Assembly: GCA_900314995.1 (NCBI GenBank)
Contig: OMXK01000036.1
Span: 1-35,643 of the forward strand
Direction: 5' to 3'
Length of the DNA stretch: 35,643 bases
DNA from: an uncultured Prevotella sp.
GTDB taxonomy: Bacteria > Bacteroidota > Bacteroidia > Bacteroidales > Bacteroidaceae
The notes below the pieces were generated by a model. The model had not been told where the DNA came from and searched no databases. It saw nothing but the letters and a program-made list of their open reading frames with translations. Of this stretch, positions 16,840 through 25,411 are shown piece by piece. The position numbers and the translations under genes were made by a program. How positions within the stretch are numbered: the first letter of the stretch is position 1; the number at the start of each line of letters is the position of its first letter.

Positions 16840-18303
16840 ATGGTTGTCAATTCCATCATTTTCCTACTATTCTTCGTTGTAGTCTTTATAGTCTACTACC
16901 TCCCGCTCAGCAAAAGCAAGCCGTTTTATCAGAACGCATGGCTGCTTCTGGTCAGCTATTTCTTCTATGGCTATACCGACTGGCGGATGATTACGATGCT
17001 TCTGGGCTCCACCTTATTATTTTATATATTAGGTGCCTGGCTGCGTAGTGAGATGGATAAGAAGCACACGAAAAACGCCTCACATATCACAAGTCTGAGC
17101 GTTATACTTGGTGTCGGCATCTTAATCTATTTCAAATACCTGAATTTCTTTGCTGATTCATTCGCCAGTTTATTGCAAGCAGCAGGATTCAATATCAGCT
17201 GGAGCACACTTAATATCATACTGCCTATTGGTGTCAGTTTCTTTACGTTTAAGCTCATCAGTTATGTGATTGAAATTCATAGGGAACATATCCAACCTTG
17301 TAGCTTGTTGGATTTTGCCACCTATATCTCCTTCTTCCCCACGATTCTTTCTGGTCCTATTGATCGCCCGGACCATTTCCTGCCACAGTTGCGAAAGGTT
17401 CATACCCTCGATTATTCGATGGCTGTCGACGGATGTCGTCAGATCCTGTGGGGTATGTTTACCAAAATGTGCATTGCCGACAATCTGGCTATGATCACGG
17501 ATCAGGCTTGGATGGGTTACTCTTCGATGTCTTCTTCAGCGCTTCTCGCTGCTGCGCTGCTCTATCCCCTCCAGTTGTATGCCGACTTTGACGGTTATTC
17601 CAATATGGCTATTGGTGTGGGTAAGATATTGGGATTCAACGTCACCCGCAACTTCAATCATCCTTTCCTGGCTCGAAATATGGCAGAGTACTGGCGCAGA
17701 TGGCACATGTCGCTCACCAGTTGGATTACTGACTATGTATTCATGCCACTGAACATCGCGTTCCGTGAAATAGGTAATTGGGGCATCGCCCTTGCAGCCA
17801 TCATCAACTTGTTGGTGATCGGATTATGGCATGGTGCTAATTGGACCTATGCTGTCTTCGGACTCTATCATGGACTGCTGTTCATTCCCTTGGTGTTCTC
17901 TGGAGCTTTTGGGAAAAAGAAGAAACTGAAGGCCAATGCTCACGGATTTCCCCAAACCAAGGATTTCTTCAAGATGCTTGCCACGTATGTACTCGTGATG
18001 ATTGGTCATGTAATATTCCGTGCGCCAACCATCAGCCAGGCCTACGATTTCCTTGCAGCCCTCTTCACGAATGGCATGACGGGTGTTACCCTTATCGACA
18101 ATTATGGCAAACTCTATTGTTTGTTTACTATTATCCTGCTGATCTTTGAATGGATTCAGCGTGACAAGGAGTACACACTTCAGCTTTCGTCCACGTCTTT
18201 GTTCCGTCACAGAATCATCAGATGGGGCTTATATCTATTCTTAATCCTGCTCATCATCACTTTCACAGGTCAGAGCCAGGCATTCATTTACTTTCAATTC
18301 TAG
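16840..18303 (+). CDS. MBOAT family membrane O-acyltransferase (DltB/AlgI-like)
   Basis: 487 residues with about 11-12 membrane helices. Diagnostic segments are GPIDRPDHFLPQL (the GP-I-x-R motif region), YWRRWHMSLTSWITDYVF (about residue 284, the RRWH-SL motif) and LVIGLWHGANWTYAVFGLYH, which contains the invariant His331 with a second His at 344. Length and motif order match DltB and AlgI. The family moves an activated acyl group across or onto the membrane and passes it to a periplasmic partner. Unlike AlgI systems, a carrier protein is encoded immediately upstream, so the donor is probably an acyl-ACP rather than acetyl-CoA. The stop codon is TAG and the next gene begins 6 bases later. Confidence 0.92.
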   Translation: MVVNSIIFLLFFVVVFIVYYLPLSKSKPFYQNAWLLLVSYFFYGYTDWRMITMLLGSTLLFYILGAWLRSEMDKKHTKNASHITSLSVILGVGILIYFKYLNFFADSFASLLQAAGFNISWSTLNIILPIGVSFFTFKLISYVIEIHREHIQPCSLLDFATYISFFPTILSGPIDRPDHFLPQLRKVHTLDYSMAVDGCRQILWGMFTKMCIADNLAMITDQAWMGYSSMSSSALLAAALLYPLQLYADFDGYSNMAIGVGKILGFNVTRNFNHPFLARNMAEYWRRWHMSLTSWITDYVFMPLNIAFREIGNWGIALAAIINLLVIGLWHGANWTYAVFGLYHGLLFIPLVFSGAFGKKKKLKANAHGFPQTKDFFKMLATYVLVMIGHVIFRAPTISQAYDFLAALFTNGMTGVTLIDNYGKLYCLFTIILLIFEWIQRDKEYTLQLSSTSLFRHRIIRWGLYLFLILLIITFTGQSQAFIYFQF

Positions 18304-18309
18304 TGTAAG

Positions 18310-19242
18310 ATGAAGAAGTTTATTATCACGCTCGCATGTTTTTCTGCCCTGTTACTGCTGATGTGTGCTGTCATAGAGGTTGGACTCTTATTCAGGCCCA
18401 ATGTGTATGCCTATAAACGGCAGTATATGGAAAATCATCTGAATGATATCCGCGTATTACTATTGGGCAGTTCACATGTGGAAGAAGCCGTAAAACCAGA
18501 ACTTATTGGCGAAGGCACTTTCAATCTGGCTATTTCAGCCCGTCTGAAGGAATACGATGCAGCATTGGCAGAGATGTATGTTCCAAGAATGGAGAAGCTT
18601 GAGGTTCTGGTGATGCCTGTCGATTACACGAATTTCTTCTTTAATCGCGAAATACCCGATAAGCCTTCTGGTCAGGCAGGTGTCAATCTGGTTAGCACCT
18701 GCCGTTGCATGCATACCAAGTATATGGGCACTCGCATCGATCCGATATGGTATTGGTCAGAGATATTGAACTCGAAACTCAATTTTATGTCACGTTTTTG
18801 GAACAGCAATACACAGGTATTACAGGAATGTGATTCTTTGGGTTATATCAAACTTGATGTCAAGGACCGTAAAATCGGATGGGAGACAAAGGCACGCCCC
18901 GCGCTGCTATCCCCTGATCTTCCTATAGATGAAGAAGCCTATCAGGAGTTGTGGCAAGTGTATGAGTCGGTTGCTCAGATTACCCACAAGAAAGGGGTTC
19001 GTTTCGTACTGTTCGTCTCTCCTGTCTATGAGACTTACAAGGAACGTATCACAGACACCATGTACCAGGATATGCTCCAGTTCGTTGAGAAGTTACAGCA
19101 GAAATATCCCAATGTGGAATTCTACAATTTCCTCTATGCCGACGGATTCCTCCCAGAGGATTTCAACGACTCCAGTCACCTCACGGATACGGGTGCTGTG
19201 AAGTTATCGAAGATGCTTTCGGGGGTTATCTATCCCCATTAG
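18310..19242 (+). CDS. SGNH-like periplasmic acyltransferase/esterase (DltD/AlgJ-like role)
   Basis: 310 residues. One N-terminal membrane helix (about residues 3-26) would place the rest in the periplasm. The SGNH catalytic features are present: LLGSSHVEEA with Ser55 as the candidate nucleophile and His56 following, a block-II-like NLAISAR, and a C-terminal FNDSSHLTDTGA giving Asp287-x-x-His290. The GSSH form of block I is typical of the acyltransferase-partner branch (DltD, AlgJ/AlgX) rather than secreted esterases. It is the last gene of the cassette and would accept the acyl group from the MBOAT and transfer it to a surface polymer. The polymer is unknown. The stop codon is TAG, and the gene is followed by a separate promoter for feoAB. 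Confidence 0.82.
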   Translation: MKKFIITLACFSALLLLMCAVIEVGLLFRPNVYAYKRQYMENHLNDIRVLLLGSSHVEEAVKPELIGEGTFNLAISARLKEYDAALAEMYVPRMEKLEVLVMPVDYTNFFFNREIPDKPSGQAGVNLVSTCRCMHTKYMGTRIDPIWYWSEILNSKLNFMSRFWNSNTQVLQECDSLGYIKLDVKDRKIGWETKARPALLSPDLPIDEEAYQELWQVYESVAQITHKKGVRFVLFVSPVYETYKERITDTMYQDMLQFVEKLQQKYPNVEFYNFLYADGFLPEDFNDSSHLTDTGAVKLSKMLSGVIYPH

Positions 19243-19298
19243 TAGGTATTTTGCGCAATTTACGACTCATTGCAATCGGGTTGCACGCCTTTTTATTG

Positions 19299-19306
19299 TA
19301 ACTTTG
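19299..19306 (+). promoter_or_regulatory. -7 box for feoAB
   Basis: TAACTTTG followed by CA lies 20 bases before the feoAB start. No TTG at the ideal distance is visible; the nearest are 15 and 26 bases upstream. I see no convincing Fur-type operator around it. Confidence 0.5.
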
Positions 19307-19326
19307 CATAAAAAAACAAGAAGGTT

Positions 19327-21735
19327 ATGAAACTCTCAGAATTGAAAACAGGCGAAAGTGGTATCATCGTAAAGGTATTGGGTCATGGTGGATTCCGCAA
19401 ACGAATCATTGAAATGGGATTCATCAAGGGTCAGAAAGTAGAGGTGCTCCTGAATGCGCCCTTACAGGATCCCGTAAAATACAAGCTGATGGGGTACGAA
19501 GTTTCTCTTCGTCATCAGGAAGCAGACAATATAGAAGTCGTTTCAACGGATACACCTATCGAAGAAACGCATTTCTCTATTTCTAATGATTCAAACATAC
19601 ACGAGGACGACTATATCCAGCACGAAGCCATGAAGGAGCGCAGAACCATCAATGTGGCATTGGTGGGTAATCCTAACTGTGGAAAGACGTCGCTGTTCAA
19701 TTATGCTTCCGGTGCTCATGGACATGTGGGCAATTACTCTGGCGTTACTGTTGATGCGACTGAGGCACATGCCTCATTCTTTGGCTATGAGTTCAACCTT
19801 ACAGACTTGCCTGGCACCTACTCCTTGTCTTGCTATTCTCCCGAAGAACTTTACGTGAGAGAGCATTTGACGGAAAAGATGCCTGATGTCGTCATCAATG
19901 TCATTGATTCCTCGAACTTAGAGCGTAACCTGTATCTGACAACTCAACTTGTGGATATGAACATCCGCATGGTGTGTGCCCTGAATATGTATGATGAGTT
20001 CGAGCGGCGTGGCGATCGTGTGGACATCGAGACATTGAGTCGCCTCGTGGGTTCACCGATGATTCCCACATCTTTTAAGAATGGTACTGGCGTCAAGGAC
20101 CTTTTTAAGGCTGTCATTCAGGTTTATGAGGGAACCAGCAAGTTCTCCCGACATCTGCATATCAATTATGGTCATGAGATAGAAGATGGTATCAGTCATA
20201 TTCAGAAATACCTGAAAGCCGATGAGCATATCACCCAGCACTACTCTACCCGCTTCCTCGCCTTGAAACTGTTGGAACATGACAGTCAGGTACTCGACTA
20301 TCTGGGACATCACATGGCTGGAGAGCAACGCATGAAAGACTTCCACGAACTGACGAATGCCCGTGACAAGGCTTCTACCCGTGTGAAGGAAGAGACAGGC
20401 AACGACTCTGAGACAGCCATCATGGATGCGAAATACGGTTTCATCAATGGTGCTCTGAAAGAAGCAAAATACAAAACAGGCACCAAGAAAGACACCTATC
20501 GCACCACCCATCTCATCGATGGTATCCTCTCACATAAGTATTTTGGATTTCCCATCTTCTTCCTGCTACTCTACATCATGTTTGAAACGACTTTCTCCCT
20601 AGGCCAGTATCCGATGGATTGGATAGAGGATTTGGTCGCATGGCTTGGCGAGAAGGTGAGTGACACGATGCCCGATGGTCCGTTGAAAGCAATGCTCGTT
20701 GACGGTGTCATTGGCGGTGTGGGATCCGTGATTGTATTCCTGCCCCAGATACTGATCCTCTACTTCTTCATCTCGTTGATGGAGGACTCGGGCTATATGG
20801 CGCGAGCAGCCTTTATCATGGATAAATTGATGCACAAAATGGGTCTGCATGGCAAATCATTCATCCCACTGATTATGGGCTTTGGCTGCAATGTGCCTGC
20901 TGTGATGGCTACACGAACGATTGAGAGCCGGCGCTCCCGTATCATTACGATGATGATCCTGCCCTTCATGAGTTGTTCTGCCCGCTTACCGATATATATT
21001 ATGATAGCTGGCACCTTCTTCTCGCTACAATATCGTTCATGGGTCATGATGTCGCTCTATGCTTTTGGCATTATAATGGCAGTCATCGTCAGTAAGCTAT
21101 TCTCCTCACTCGTCATCAAGGGTGAAGATACACCGTTCGTCATGGAACTTCCGCCTTATCGATGGCCTACGCCGAAGTCTATCTGGCGACATACATGGGA
21201 GAAAGGCAAGGAGTATCTGAAGAAGATGGGAGGTATCATCCTGGTAGCCTCTATCATCGTCTGGGCTCTGGGCTATTTCCCACACAATGAGGAACTGACA
21301 CGAGAGCAGCAGCAGGAACAGAGCTATATAGGACGGATGGGTAAGGCTATCGAACCTGTTTTCATGCCGCAAGGCTTCAACTGGAAACTGGATGTTTCTC
21401 TGTTGGCTGGTGTTGGTGCGAAGGAGATTGTGGCATCTACCATAGGTGTGCTCTATAGCGGAGACGACTCCTTTGGCGATGACGATGACTTTAGTGATGA
21501 CAATGAGAAATATACACGTCTCCGTCAGATGATGATGAAAGAGGGCATCACGCCCTTAGCCGCATACGCGTACCTTATATTTATATTACTCTATTTCCCC
21601 TGTATCGCCACGATAGCTGCTATCAAGAACGAGACAGGTTCTTGGCGGTGGGCAGTATTTGCTGCAGGCTATACGACGCTGGTAGCGTGGATTGTCTCTG
21701 CAGCCATCTTCCAGATAGGTCTTTTGTTCACATAA
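19327..21735 (+). CDS. feoB: Ferrous iron transporter, fused FeoA-FeoB
   Basis: 802 residues. The first 75 form a FeoA SH3-like domain (LKTGESGIIVKVLGHGGFRKR and GYEVSLRHQEA). A FeoB G-domain follows (about 108-265) with G1 GNPNCGKTS, G3 DLPGTYSL and G4 NMYD. After a helical linker, the membrane core begins near residue 400 (FGFPIFFLLLYIMF) with the gate-type motifs IIGGVGSVIVFLPQI-like and GFGCNVPAVMATRTIE. The fusion is a common Bacteroidota arrangement and ties FeoA to the transporter permanently. FeoB imports Fe2+ across the inner membrane under low-oxygen conditions. A strongly acidic loop (residues about 712-728, GDDSFGDDDDFSDDNEK) sits between late membrane segments. The BASS transporter gene follows 7 bases later. 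Confidence 0.96.
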   Translation: MKLSELKTGESGIIVKVLGHGGFRKRIIEMGFIKGQKVEVLLNAPLQDPVKYKLMGYEVSLRHQEADNIEVVSTDTPIEETHFSISNDSNIHEDDYIQHEAMKERRTINVALVGNPNCGKTSLFNYASGAHGHVGNYSGVTVDATEAHASFFGYEFNLTDLPGTYSLSCYSPEELYVREHLTEKMPDVVINVIDSSNLERNLYLTTQLVDMNIRMVCALNMYDEFERRGDRVDIETLSRLVGSPMIPTSFKNGTGVKDLFKAVIQVYEGTSKFSRHLHINYGHEIEDGISHIQKYLKADEHITQHYSTRFLALKLLEHDSQVLDYLGHHMAGEQRMKDFHELTNARDKASTRVKEETGNDSETAIMDAKYGFINGALKEAKYKTGTKKDTYRTTHLIDGILSHKYFGFPIFFLLLYIMFETTFSLGQYPMDWIEDLVAWLGEKVSDTMPDGPLKAMLVDGVIGGVGSVIVFLPQILILYFFISLMEDSGYMARAAFIMDKLMHKMGLHGKSFIPLIMGFGCNVPAVMATRTIESRRSRIITMMILPFMSCSARLPIYIMIAGTFFSLQYRSWVMMSLYAFGIIMAVIVSKLFSSLVIKGEDTPFVMELPPYRWPTPKSIWRHTWEKGKEYLKKMGGIILVASIIVWALGYFPHNEELTREQQQEQSYIGRMGKAIEPVFMPQGFNWKLDVSLLAGVGAKEIVASTIGVLYSGDDSFGDDDDFSDDNEKYTRLRQMMMKEGITPLAAYAYLIFILLYFPCIATIAAIKNETGSWRWAVFAAGYTTLVAWIVSAAIFQIGLLFT

Positions 21736-21742
21736 AATTATA

Positions 21743-22672
21743 ATGAAGAAAGTTTGCAAACTTATTTCCGACTACATAGGAGTGCTGGTACTGTTAGCTG
21801 CGGTACTGGCACTTCTGTTTCCAGAGGTGTTCAGTTTTTTACGCCCTACTATCATTAGTCCGTTATTGGGAGTTATCATGTTTGGCATGGGTCTCACGTT
21901 GAATCTTGAAGATTTCCGTATCGTATTCAGCAGACCTCGGGATGTCATTATTGGCTGTCTGGCCCAGTTTACCATCATGCCGCTTCTTGCATGGATATTA
22001 GCCAAGACGTTTGCGCTCGACGAGGCACTGACGGTTGGTGTCGTACTCGTGGGCTGCTGTCCTGGGGGTACTGCCTCAAATGTCATCACTTATCTGGCAA
22101 AAGGCGACTTAGCGCTGTCCGTAGGTATGACTGGCGTGTCCACATTGTTGGCTCCTGTGCTGACGCCTCTCTTGGTATGGTTCATGGCAGGAAAAACAGT
22201 AGATGTCGATGTGATGGCGATGTTCCTGAGTATCCTGTGGGTTGTTATTCTGCCGATTGTCGTCGGATTAATAGTAAAGCGATTCTGGCCTCGTGAGGTG
22301 GAGCGTGCCACCGTGTATCTTCCTGCACTTTCTTCACTAGTCATCGCCACGATTGTGATGATCATCATTTCTGCCAATGCAAATAAACTGCTGGCAGGTG
22401 GACTCATCATTGTGCTGGTTGTCATGCTTCACAACATCTGCGGATTATCCATAGGCTATCTGATTGGCCGTCTGCTCCACATGTCCCCAGACAAGCGTAA
22501 GGCAGTGTCTATCGAGGTAGGTATGCAGAACAGCGGATTAGCCAGCAGTCTGGCAACATTACATTTCGCCGCCTACCCTATGGCCACTATCCCCGGGGCT
22601 ATCTTCAGTGTATGGCATAACATTAGCGGAGCCCTCATCGCAAAAGTTTATTCCAGAAATAGTAGTATCTGA
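21743..22672 (+). CDS. BASS-family (bile acid:sodium symporter-like) transporter
   Basis: 309 residues with about 9-10 membrane helices and no signal peptide beyond the first helix. The family motifs are visible: GVIMFGMGLTLNLEDF, VGVVLVGCCPGGTASNVITYLAKGD (the conserved Cys/Pro-Gly-Gly-Thr segment of the ion-binding crossover) and IEVGMQNSGLASSLA (the second crossover). Relatives carry bile acids, pantothenate, pyruvate or other organic anions with sodium. The substrate cannot be assigned here. It lies 7 bases after feoAB and is probably in the same transcript, which may or may not imply a functional link to iron. Confidence 0.9.
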   Translation: MKKVCKLISDYIGVLVLLAAVLALLFPEVFSFLRPTIISPLLGVIMFGMGLTLNLEDFRIVFSRPRDVIIGCLAQFTIMPLLAWILAKTFALDEALTVGVVLVGCCPGGTASNVITYLAKGDLALSVGMTGVSTLLAPVLTPLLVWFMAGKTVDVDVMAMFLSILWVVILPIVVGLIVKRFWPREVERATVYLPALSSLVIATIVMIIISANANKLLAGGLIIVLVVMLHNICGLSIGYLIGRLLHMSPDKRKAVSIEVGMQNSGLASSLATLHFAAYPMATIPGAIFSVWHNISGALIAKVYSRNSSI

Positions 22673-22683
22673 AATAATTGTTG

Positions 22684-22691
22684 TAACTTTG
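22684..22691 (+). promoter_or_regulatory. -7 box for ruvC
   Basis: TAACTTTG followed by CG ends 8 bases before the ruvC ATG. A weak -33 (TAG, 22660-22662) is 21 bases upstream. A transcript from here would be almost leaderless. Confidence 0.5.
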
Positions 22692-22699
22692 CGCAGTAA

Positions 22700-23287
22700 A
22701 TGCAGAAAGGTGAGAGAATCATATTAGGAATCGACCCTGGAACGAATCTGATGGGTTATGGTTTGTTGAAGGTTGTCGACGGCAAGGCACAGATGATGAC
22801 GATGGGTGTCATCGATCTGCGTAAGTTTCCTGATGCCTACATGAAACTTGGCCATATCTTTGAACGTGTCACAGGTATCATTGACGGCTACCTGCCAGAT
22901 GAGATGGCTATCGAGGCCCCTTTCTTTGGCAAGAATGTACAATCAATGCTGAAGTTGGGTCGTGCGCAGGGAACAGCTATCGCAGCTGCCATTCATCACG
23001 GTGTACCTATCCACGAATATGCCCCTATGAAGATCAAGATGGCATTAACCGGAAACGGTGCTGCCTCGAAAGAGCAGGTGGCAGGCATGCTGCAACGACT
23101 TCTGAAGATTCCTAACGAAGATATGGGCAAGTTTATGGATGCTACCGATGCGCTCGCAGCTGCCTATTGTCACTATCTGCAGATTGGCCGTCCTGAGAGT
23201 GATGTAAAATATCGCGGTTGGAAGGACTTTGTCAACAAGAACCAAGATAAAGTTTCAAAACGAAAGAAGAAAGATGAAGACGATTGA
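22700..23287 (+). CDS. ruvC: Holliday junction resolvase RuvC
   Basis: 195 residues, near the usual size. The four acidic catalytic residues are in place: Asp12 (GIDPGT), Glu72 ([10 protein letters not shown]), Asp147 and Asp150 ([14 protein letters not shown]). [17 protein letters not shown] is the typical DNA-binding/dimer segment. The C-terminus is a Lys-rich and acidic tail ([10 protein letters not shown]). RuvC resolves Holliday junctions together with RuvAB, which are not encoded in this window. The last 14 bases overlap the start of the ModF-like ATPase gene. The start is fixed because the next in-frame ATG lies beyond the catalytic Asp12. Confidence 0.97.
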   Translation: MQKGERIILGIDPGTNLMGYGLLKVVDGKAQMMTMGVIDLRKFPDAYMKLGHIFERVTGIIDGYLPDEMAIEAPFFGKNVQSMLKLGRAQGTAIAAAIHHGVPIHEYAPMKIKMALTGNGAASKEQVAGMLQRLLKIPNEDMGKFMDATDALAAAYCHYLQIGRPESDVKYRGWKDFVNKNQDKVSKRKKKDEDD

Positions 23288-24716
23288 AATGATTAACGCT
23301 CAGGCCAGGAAGCCTGAATGGTCAATGGCAGAGCCTGTGAACTTCTCACTCGAAGAAGGTGAGCATATTGCTATCGTAGGGCGTAACGGTTCTGGAAAGT
23401 CGATGTTTGTGGATATGCTTACTAGCCGTCATCCTGCTTTCCCTGGCATGGTTGAGTATAGTTTCGATGAACCCTATAATAAATTGAAACATATTACCTT
23501 CCGCGATACTTACGGAGGGGATAACGACAAGACTTACTTCCTGCAGCAACGCTGGAATCAGATGGAGATAGACGAGGAGACACCTACTGTAGGTCATAAA
23601 CTCGAAGAAGCCTATCGTCTGGCTGGTGAAGATACCCCGGCGCGAAGGGCTTTGCAGCAACATATCTATGAGTTATTCCACCTGGCGCCTTTGCTCGACA
23701 AATACATCATTCTGCTTTCAAGCGGTGAACTAAGGAAATACAAACTGGCTTCGTCATTGTTTACGGGGCCTAAGGTCCTCATCATGGAGAATCCTTTTAT
23801 CGGACTGGATGCCGGCACAAGAGATCAGCTGAAGGCACTCATGGATATGCTGGCCAAAGAGCAAGGGCTTCAGATTATCCTAGTACTGGCAAAGACGGAT
23901 GAGATACCAGATTTCATTACGCATATCGTCGAAGTAAAGGATATGCATGTGCTGCCGAAAATAAGTATTGAGCAGTGGAAGAAGACTCATGAGCATGATT
24001 ACCCAACACAGCCGGCACGTAAACCAGCCAATAACTCCAAATCAGCACGAACAGTCGAGGTCATTAACTTTAAGCACGTCAGTATCCGGTATGGTGAGCG
24101 GACGATTCTGAAGGATTTGGATTGGACGGTTTATCAAGGTGAGCACTGGTCTTTGTCAGGGCAGAATGGCTCTGGTAAATCCACCCTACTCTCTCTCGTC
24201 TGTGCTGATAATCCGCAAAGCTATGCCTGCGATATTTCTCTTTTCGGACATCAGCGTGGTTCTGGTGAAAGCATCTGGGATATCAAACGCCATATTGGCT
24301 ATGTGTCGCCGGAGATGCATCGCAGCTATAAACAGAATATACCTGCCATCCAGATTGTTGCAAGCGGACTGAAAGATACGATAGGTCTTTACGTCAGACC
24401 AAATGAATCGGAAAAGGAACAATGCAAAAAGTGGCTGTCCGTTTTCGGTATAGGTCATCTTGCAGACCGCAAATTCATGGAGATGTCGAGTGGCGAACAG
24501 CGTCTGGTGCTACTAGCAAGGGCATTTGTCAAGGAACCTGATCTGTTGATTCTCGACGAACCCCTACATGGTCTGGATGATGCGAATAGAAGGATGGTGA
24601 AAGATTTGGTTGATCAGTATTGCCAGAATCCGAAAGTGACGCTGATCTACGTCACGCATTATCAAGAGGAACTCCCGTCTTGCATTGATCATTCCATCTA
24701 TTTGGAAAGGCACTAA
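23274..24716 (+). CDS. ModF-like tandem ABC ATPase, first half degenerate
   Basis: 480 residues from the ATG at 23274, inside the end of ruvC. An in-frame TTG at 23229 would add 15 residues and is not needed. It has two ABC ATPase domains and no membrane segments. Domain 1 has Walker A GRNGSGKS (36-43) and signature LSSGELRKY, but its Walker B reads [11 protein letters not shown], replacing the normal Asp-Glu with Glu-Asn. Domain 2 is complete: GQNGSGKST (about 296), MSSGEQRLV and [12 protein letters not shown]. This layout is the ModF/PhrA type (soluble double ATPase), whose role is poorly understood; it has been loosely linked to molybdenum transport and photorepair. No molybdenum transport genes are nearby. 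It is followed by a terminator. Confidence 0.85.
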   Translation: MKTIEMINAQARKPEWSMAEPVNFSLEEGEHIAIVGRNGSGKSMFVDMLTSRHPAFPGMVEYSFDEPYNKLKHITFRDTYGGDNDKTYFLQQRWNQMEIDEETPTVGHKLEEAYRLAGEDTPARRALQQHIYELFHLAPLLDKYIILLSSGELRKYKLASSLFTGPKVLIMENPFIGLDAGTRDQLKALMDMLAKEQGLQIILVLAKTDEIPDFITHIVEVKDMHVLPKISIEQWKKTHEHDYPTQPARKPANNSKSARTVEVINFKHVSIRYGERTILKDLDWTVYQGEHWSLSGQNGSGKSTLLSLVCADNPQSYACDISLFGHQRGSGESIWDIKRHIGYVSPEMHRSYKQNIPAIQIVASGLKDTIGLYVRPNESEKEQCKKWLSVFGIGHLADRKFMEMSSGEQRLVLLARAFVKEPDLLILDEPLHGLDDANRRMVKDLVDQYCQNPKVTLIYVTHYQEELPSCIDHSIYLERH

Positions 24717-24723
24717 TAACAGA

Positions 24724-24757
24724 GAAGCCCCTCGTTTCTTGAGGAGCTTCTATTTTT
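24724..24757 (+). terminator. Rho-independent terminator after the ModF-like gene
   Basis: Stem GAAGC/GCTTC plus CCTC/GAGG with one C-A mismatch and a 7-base loop, followed by TATTTTTATTT. It lies directly after the stop at 24716 and touches the end of the convergent Crp/Fnr gene. Confidence 0.75.
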
Positions 24758-25358
24758 ATTTCCCATCCATCAGGGCTGCTGTGCGCACCCTGGAAAGTGT
24801 TTCCGGTGTCATCTGCAGATAACTGGCGATATAGACCAACGGCGCACGGAGGATGAGTTGCGGCTGGTTCTTCACAAGTTTTTGATAACGGTCCTGCGCA
24901 CTCTCGAAACGAAGCATATCGGCATGGTGCTGACTCAGAATGAGTGACTCTTCCAGAATCTTACGGTAAAGGATCTGAATATTCACACTCTTCATGGCTA
25001 CTGCCTCAAGGTCAGCTTTGGGGAGTGCAATAAGAACGGTTGGTTCAAGGGCTTTGATCTGTAATTTCGTAGGTTGCTCACGGAAAAGACTCTCAATGCA
25101 CATCACGATACTATTCTCAGTTGCCATGTACTCTGTAAGTTCCTTTTCGTTCTTGTAATAGAACTGACGCACCAATCCTTTTACGACCCAGTAGATATTC
25201 GTGCACGTTTCACCCTCCTTCAGTATGAGTTCGTTTTTGGCAAACTTCATAGGAACAAGGATGCTCTCGAGCAAGTCGAGTTCTTCATGAGTCATTGTAC
25301 TGTAACGACGGGCCAATTCGCGTGCCACGTCTCGAGTGGTGATGCTAATGTTCGGCAT
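24756..25358 (-). CDS. Crp/Fnr family transcriptional regulator
   Basis: 200 residues. An N-terminal cyclic-nucleotide-binding-type beta barrel spans about residues 30-115 (KNELILKEGETCTNIYWVVKGLVRQFYY). A dimerisation helix follows (about 120-145), then a short C-terminal helix-turn-helix (about 165-195; LVYIASYLQMTPETLSRVR). The QMTPETLSRVR recognition helix is typical of the group. No Fnr-type cysteine cluster is seen, so oxygen sensing by an iron-sulfur centre is unlikely; the ligand is unknown. It lies 53 bases after lepA in the same direction and has an unusually good Shine-Dalgarno sequence. Confidence 0.9.
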   Translation of the reverse strand: MPNISITTRDVARELARRYSTMTHEELDLLESILVPMKFAKNELILKEGETCTNIYWVVKGLVRQFYYKNEKELTEYMATENSIVMCIESLFREQPTKLQIKALEPTVLIALPKADLEAVAMKSVNIQILYRKILEESLILSQHHADMLRFESAQDRYQKLVKNQPQLILRAPLVYIASYLQMTPETLSRVRTAALMDGK

Positions 25359-25368
25359 AATCTTATAT

Positions 25369-25374
25369 CCTCCT
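25369..25374 (-). promoter_or_regulatory. Perfect AGGAGG ribosome binding site before the Crp/Fnr gene
   Basis: AGGAGG lies 10 bases before the ATG at 25358. Most genes in this window have no such site, as expected for Bacteroidota, so this one stands out. Confidence 0.65.
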
Positions 25375-25411
25375 AGTTACTTAATATGGGACCTTTAGTT
25401 TTATTTTATAC

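Noticed and set aside
19271-19296. TGCAA/TTGCA hairpin followed by T-rich sequence as a terminator for the acylation cassette
   Set aside because: The stem is only 5 bp and the T run starts several bases after it, so it is too weak to call.
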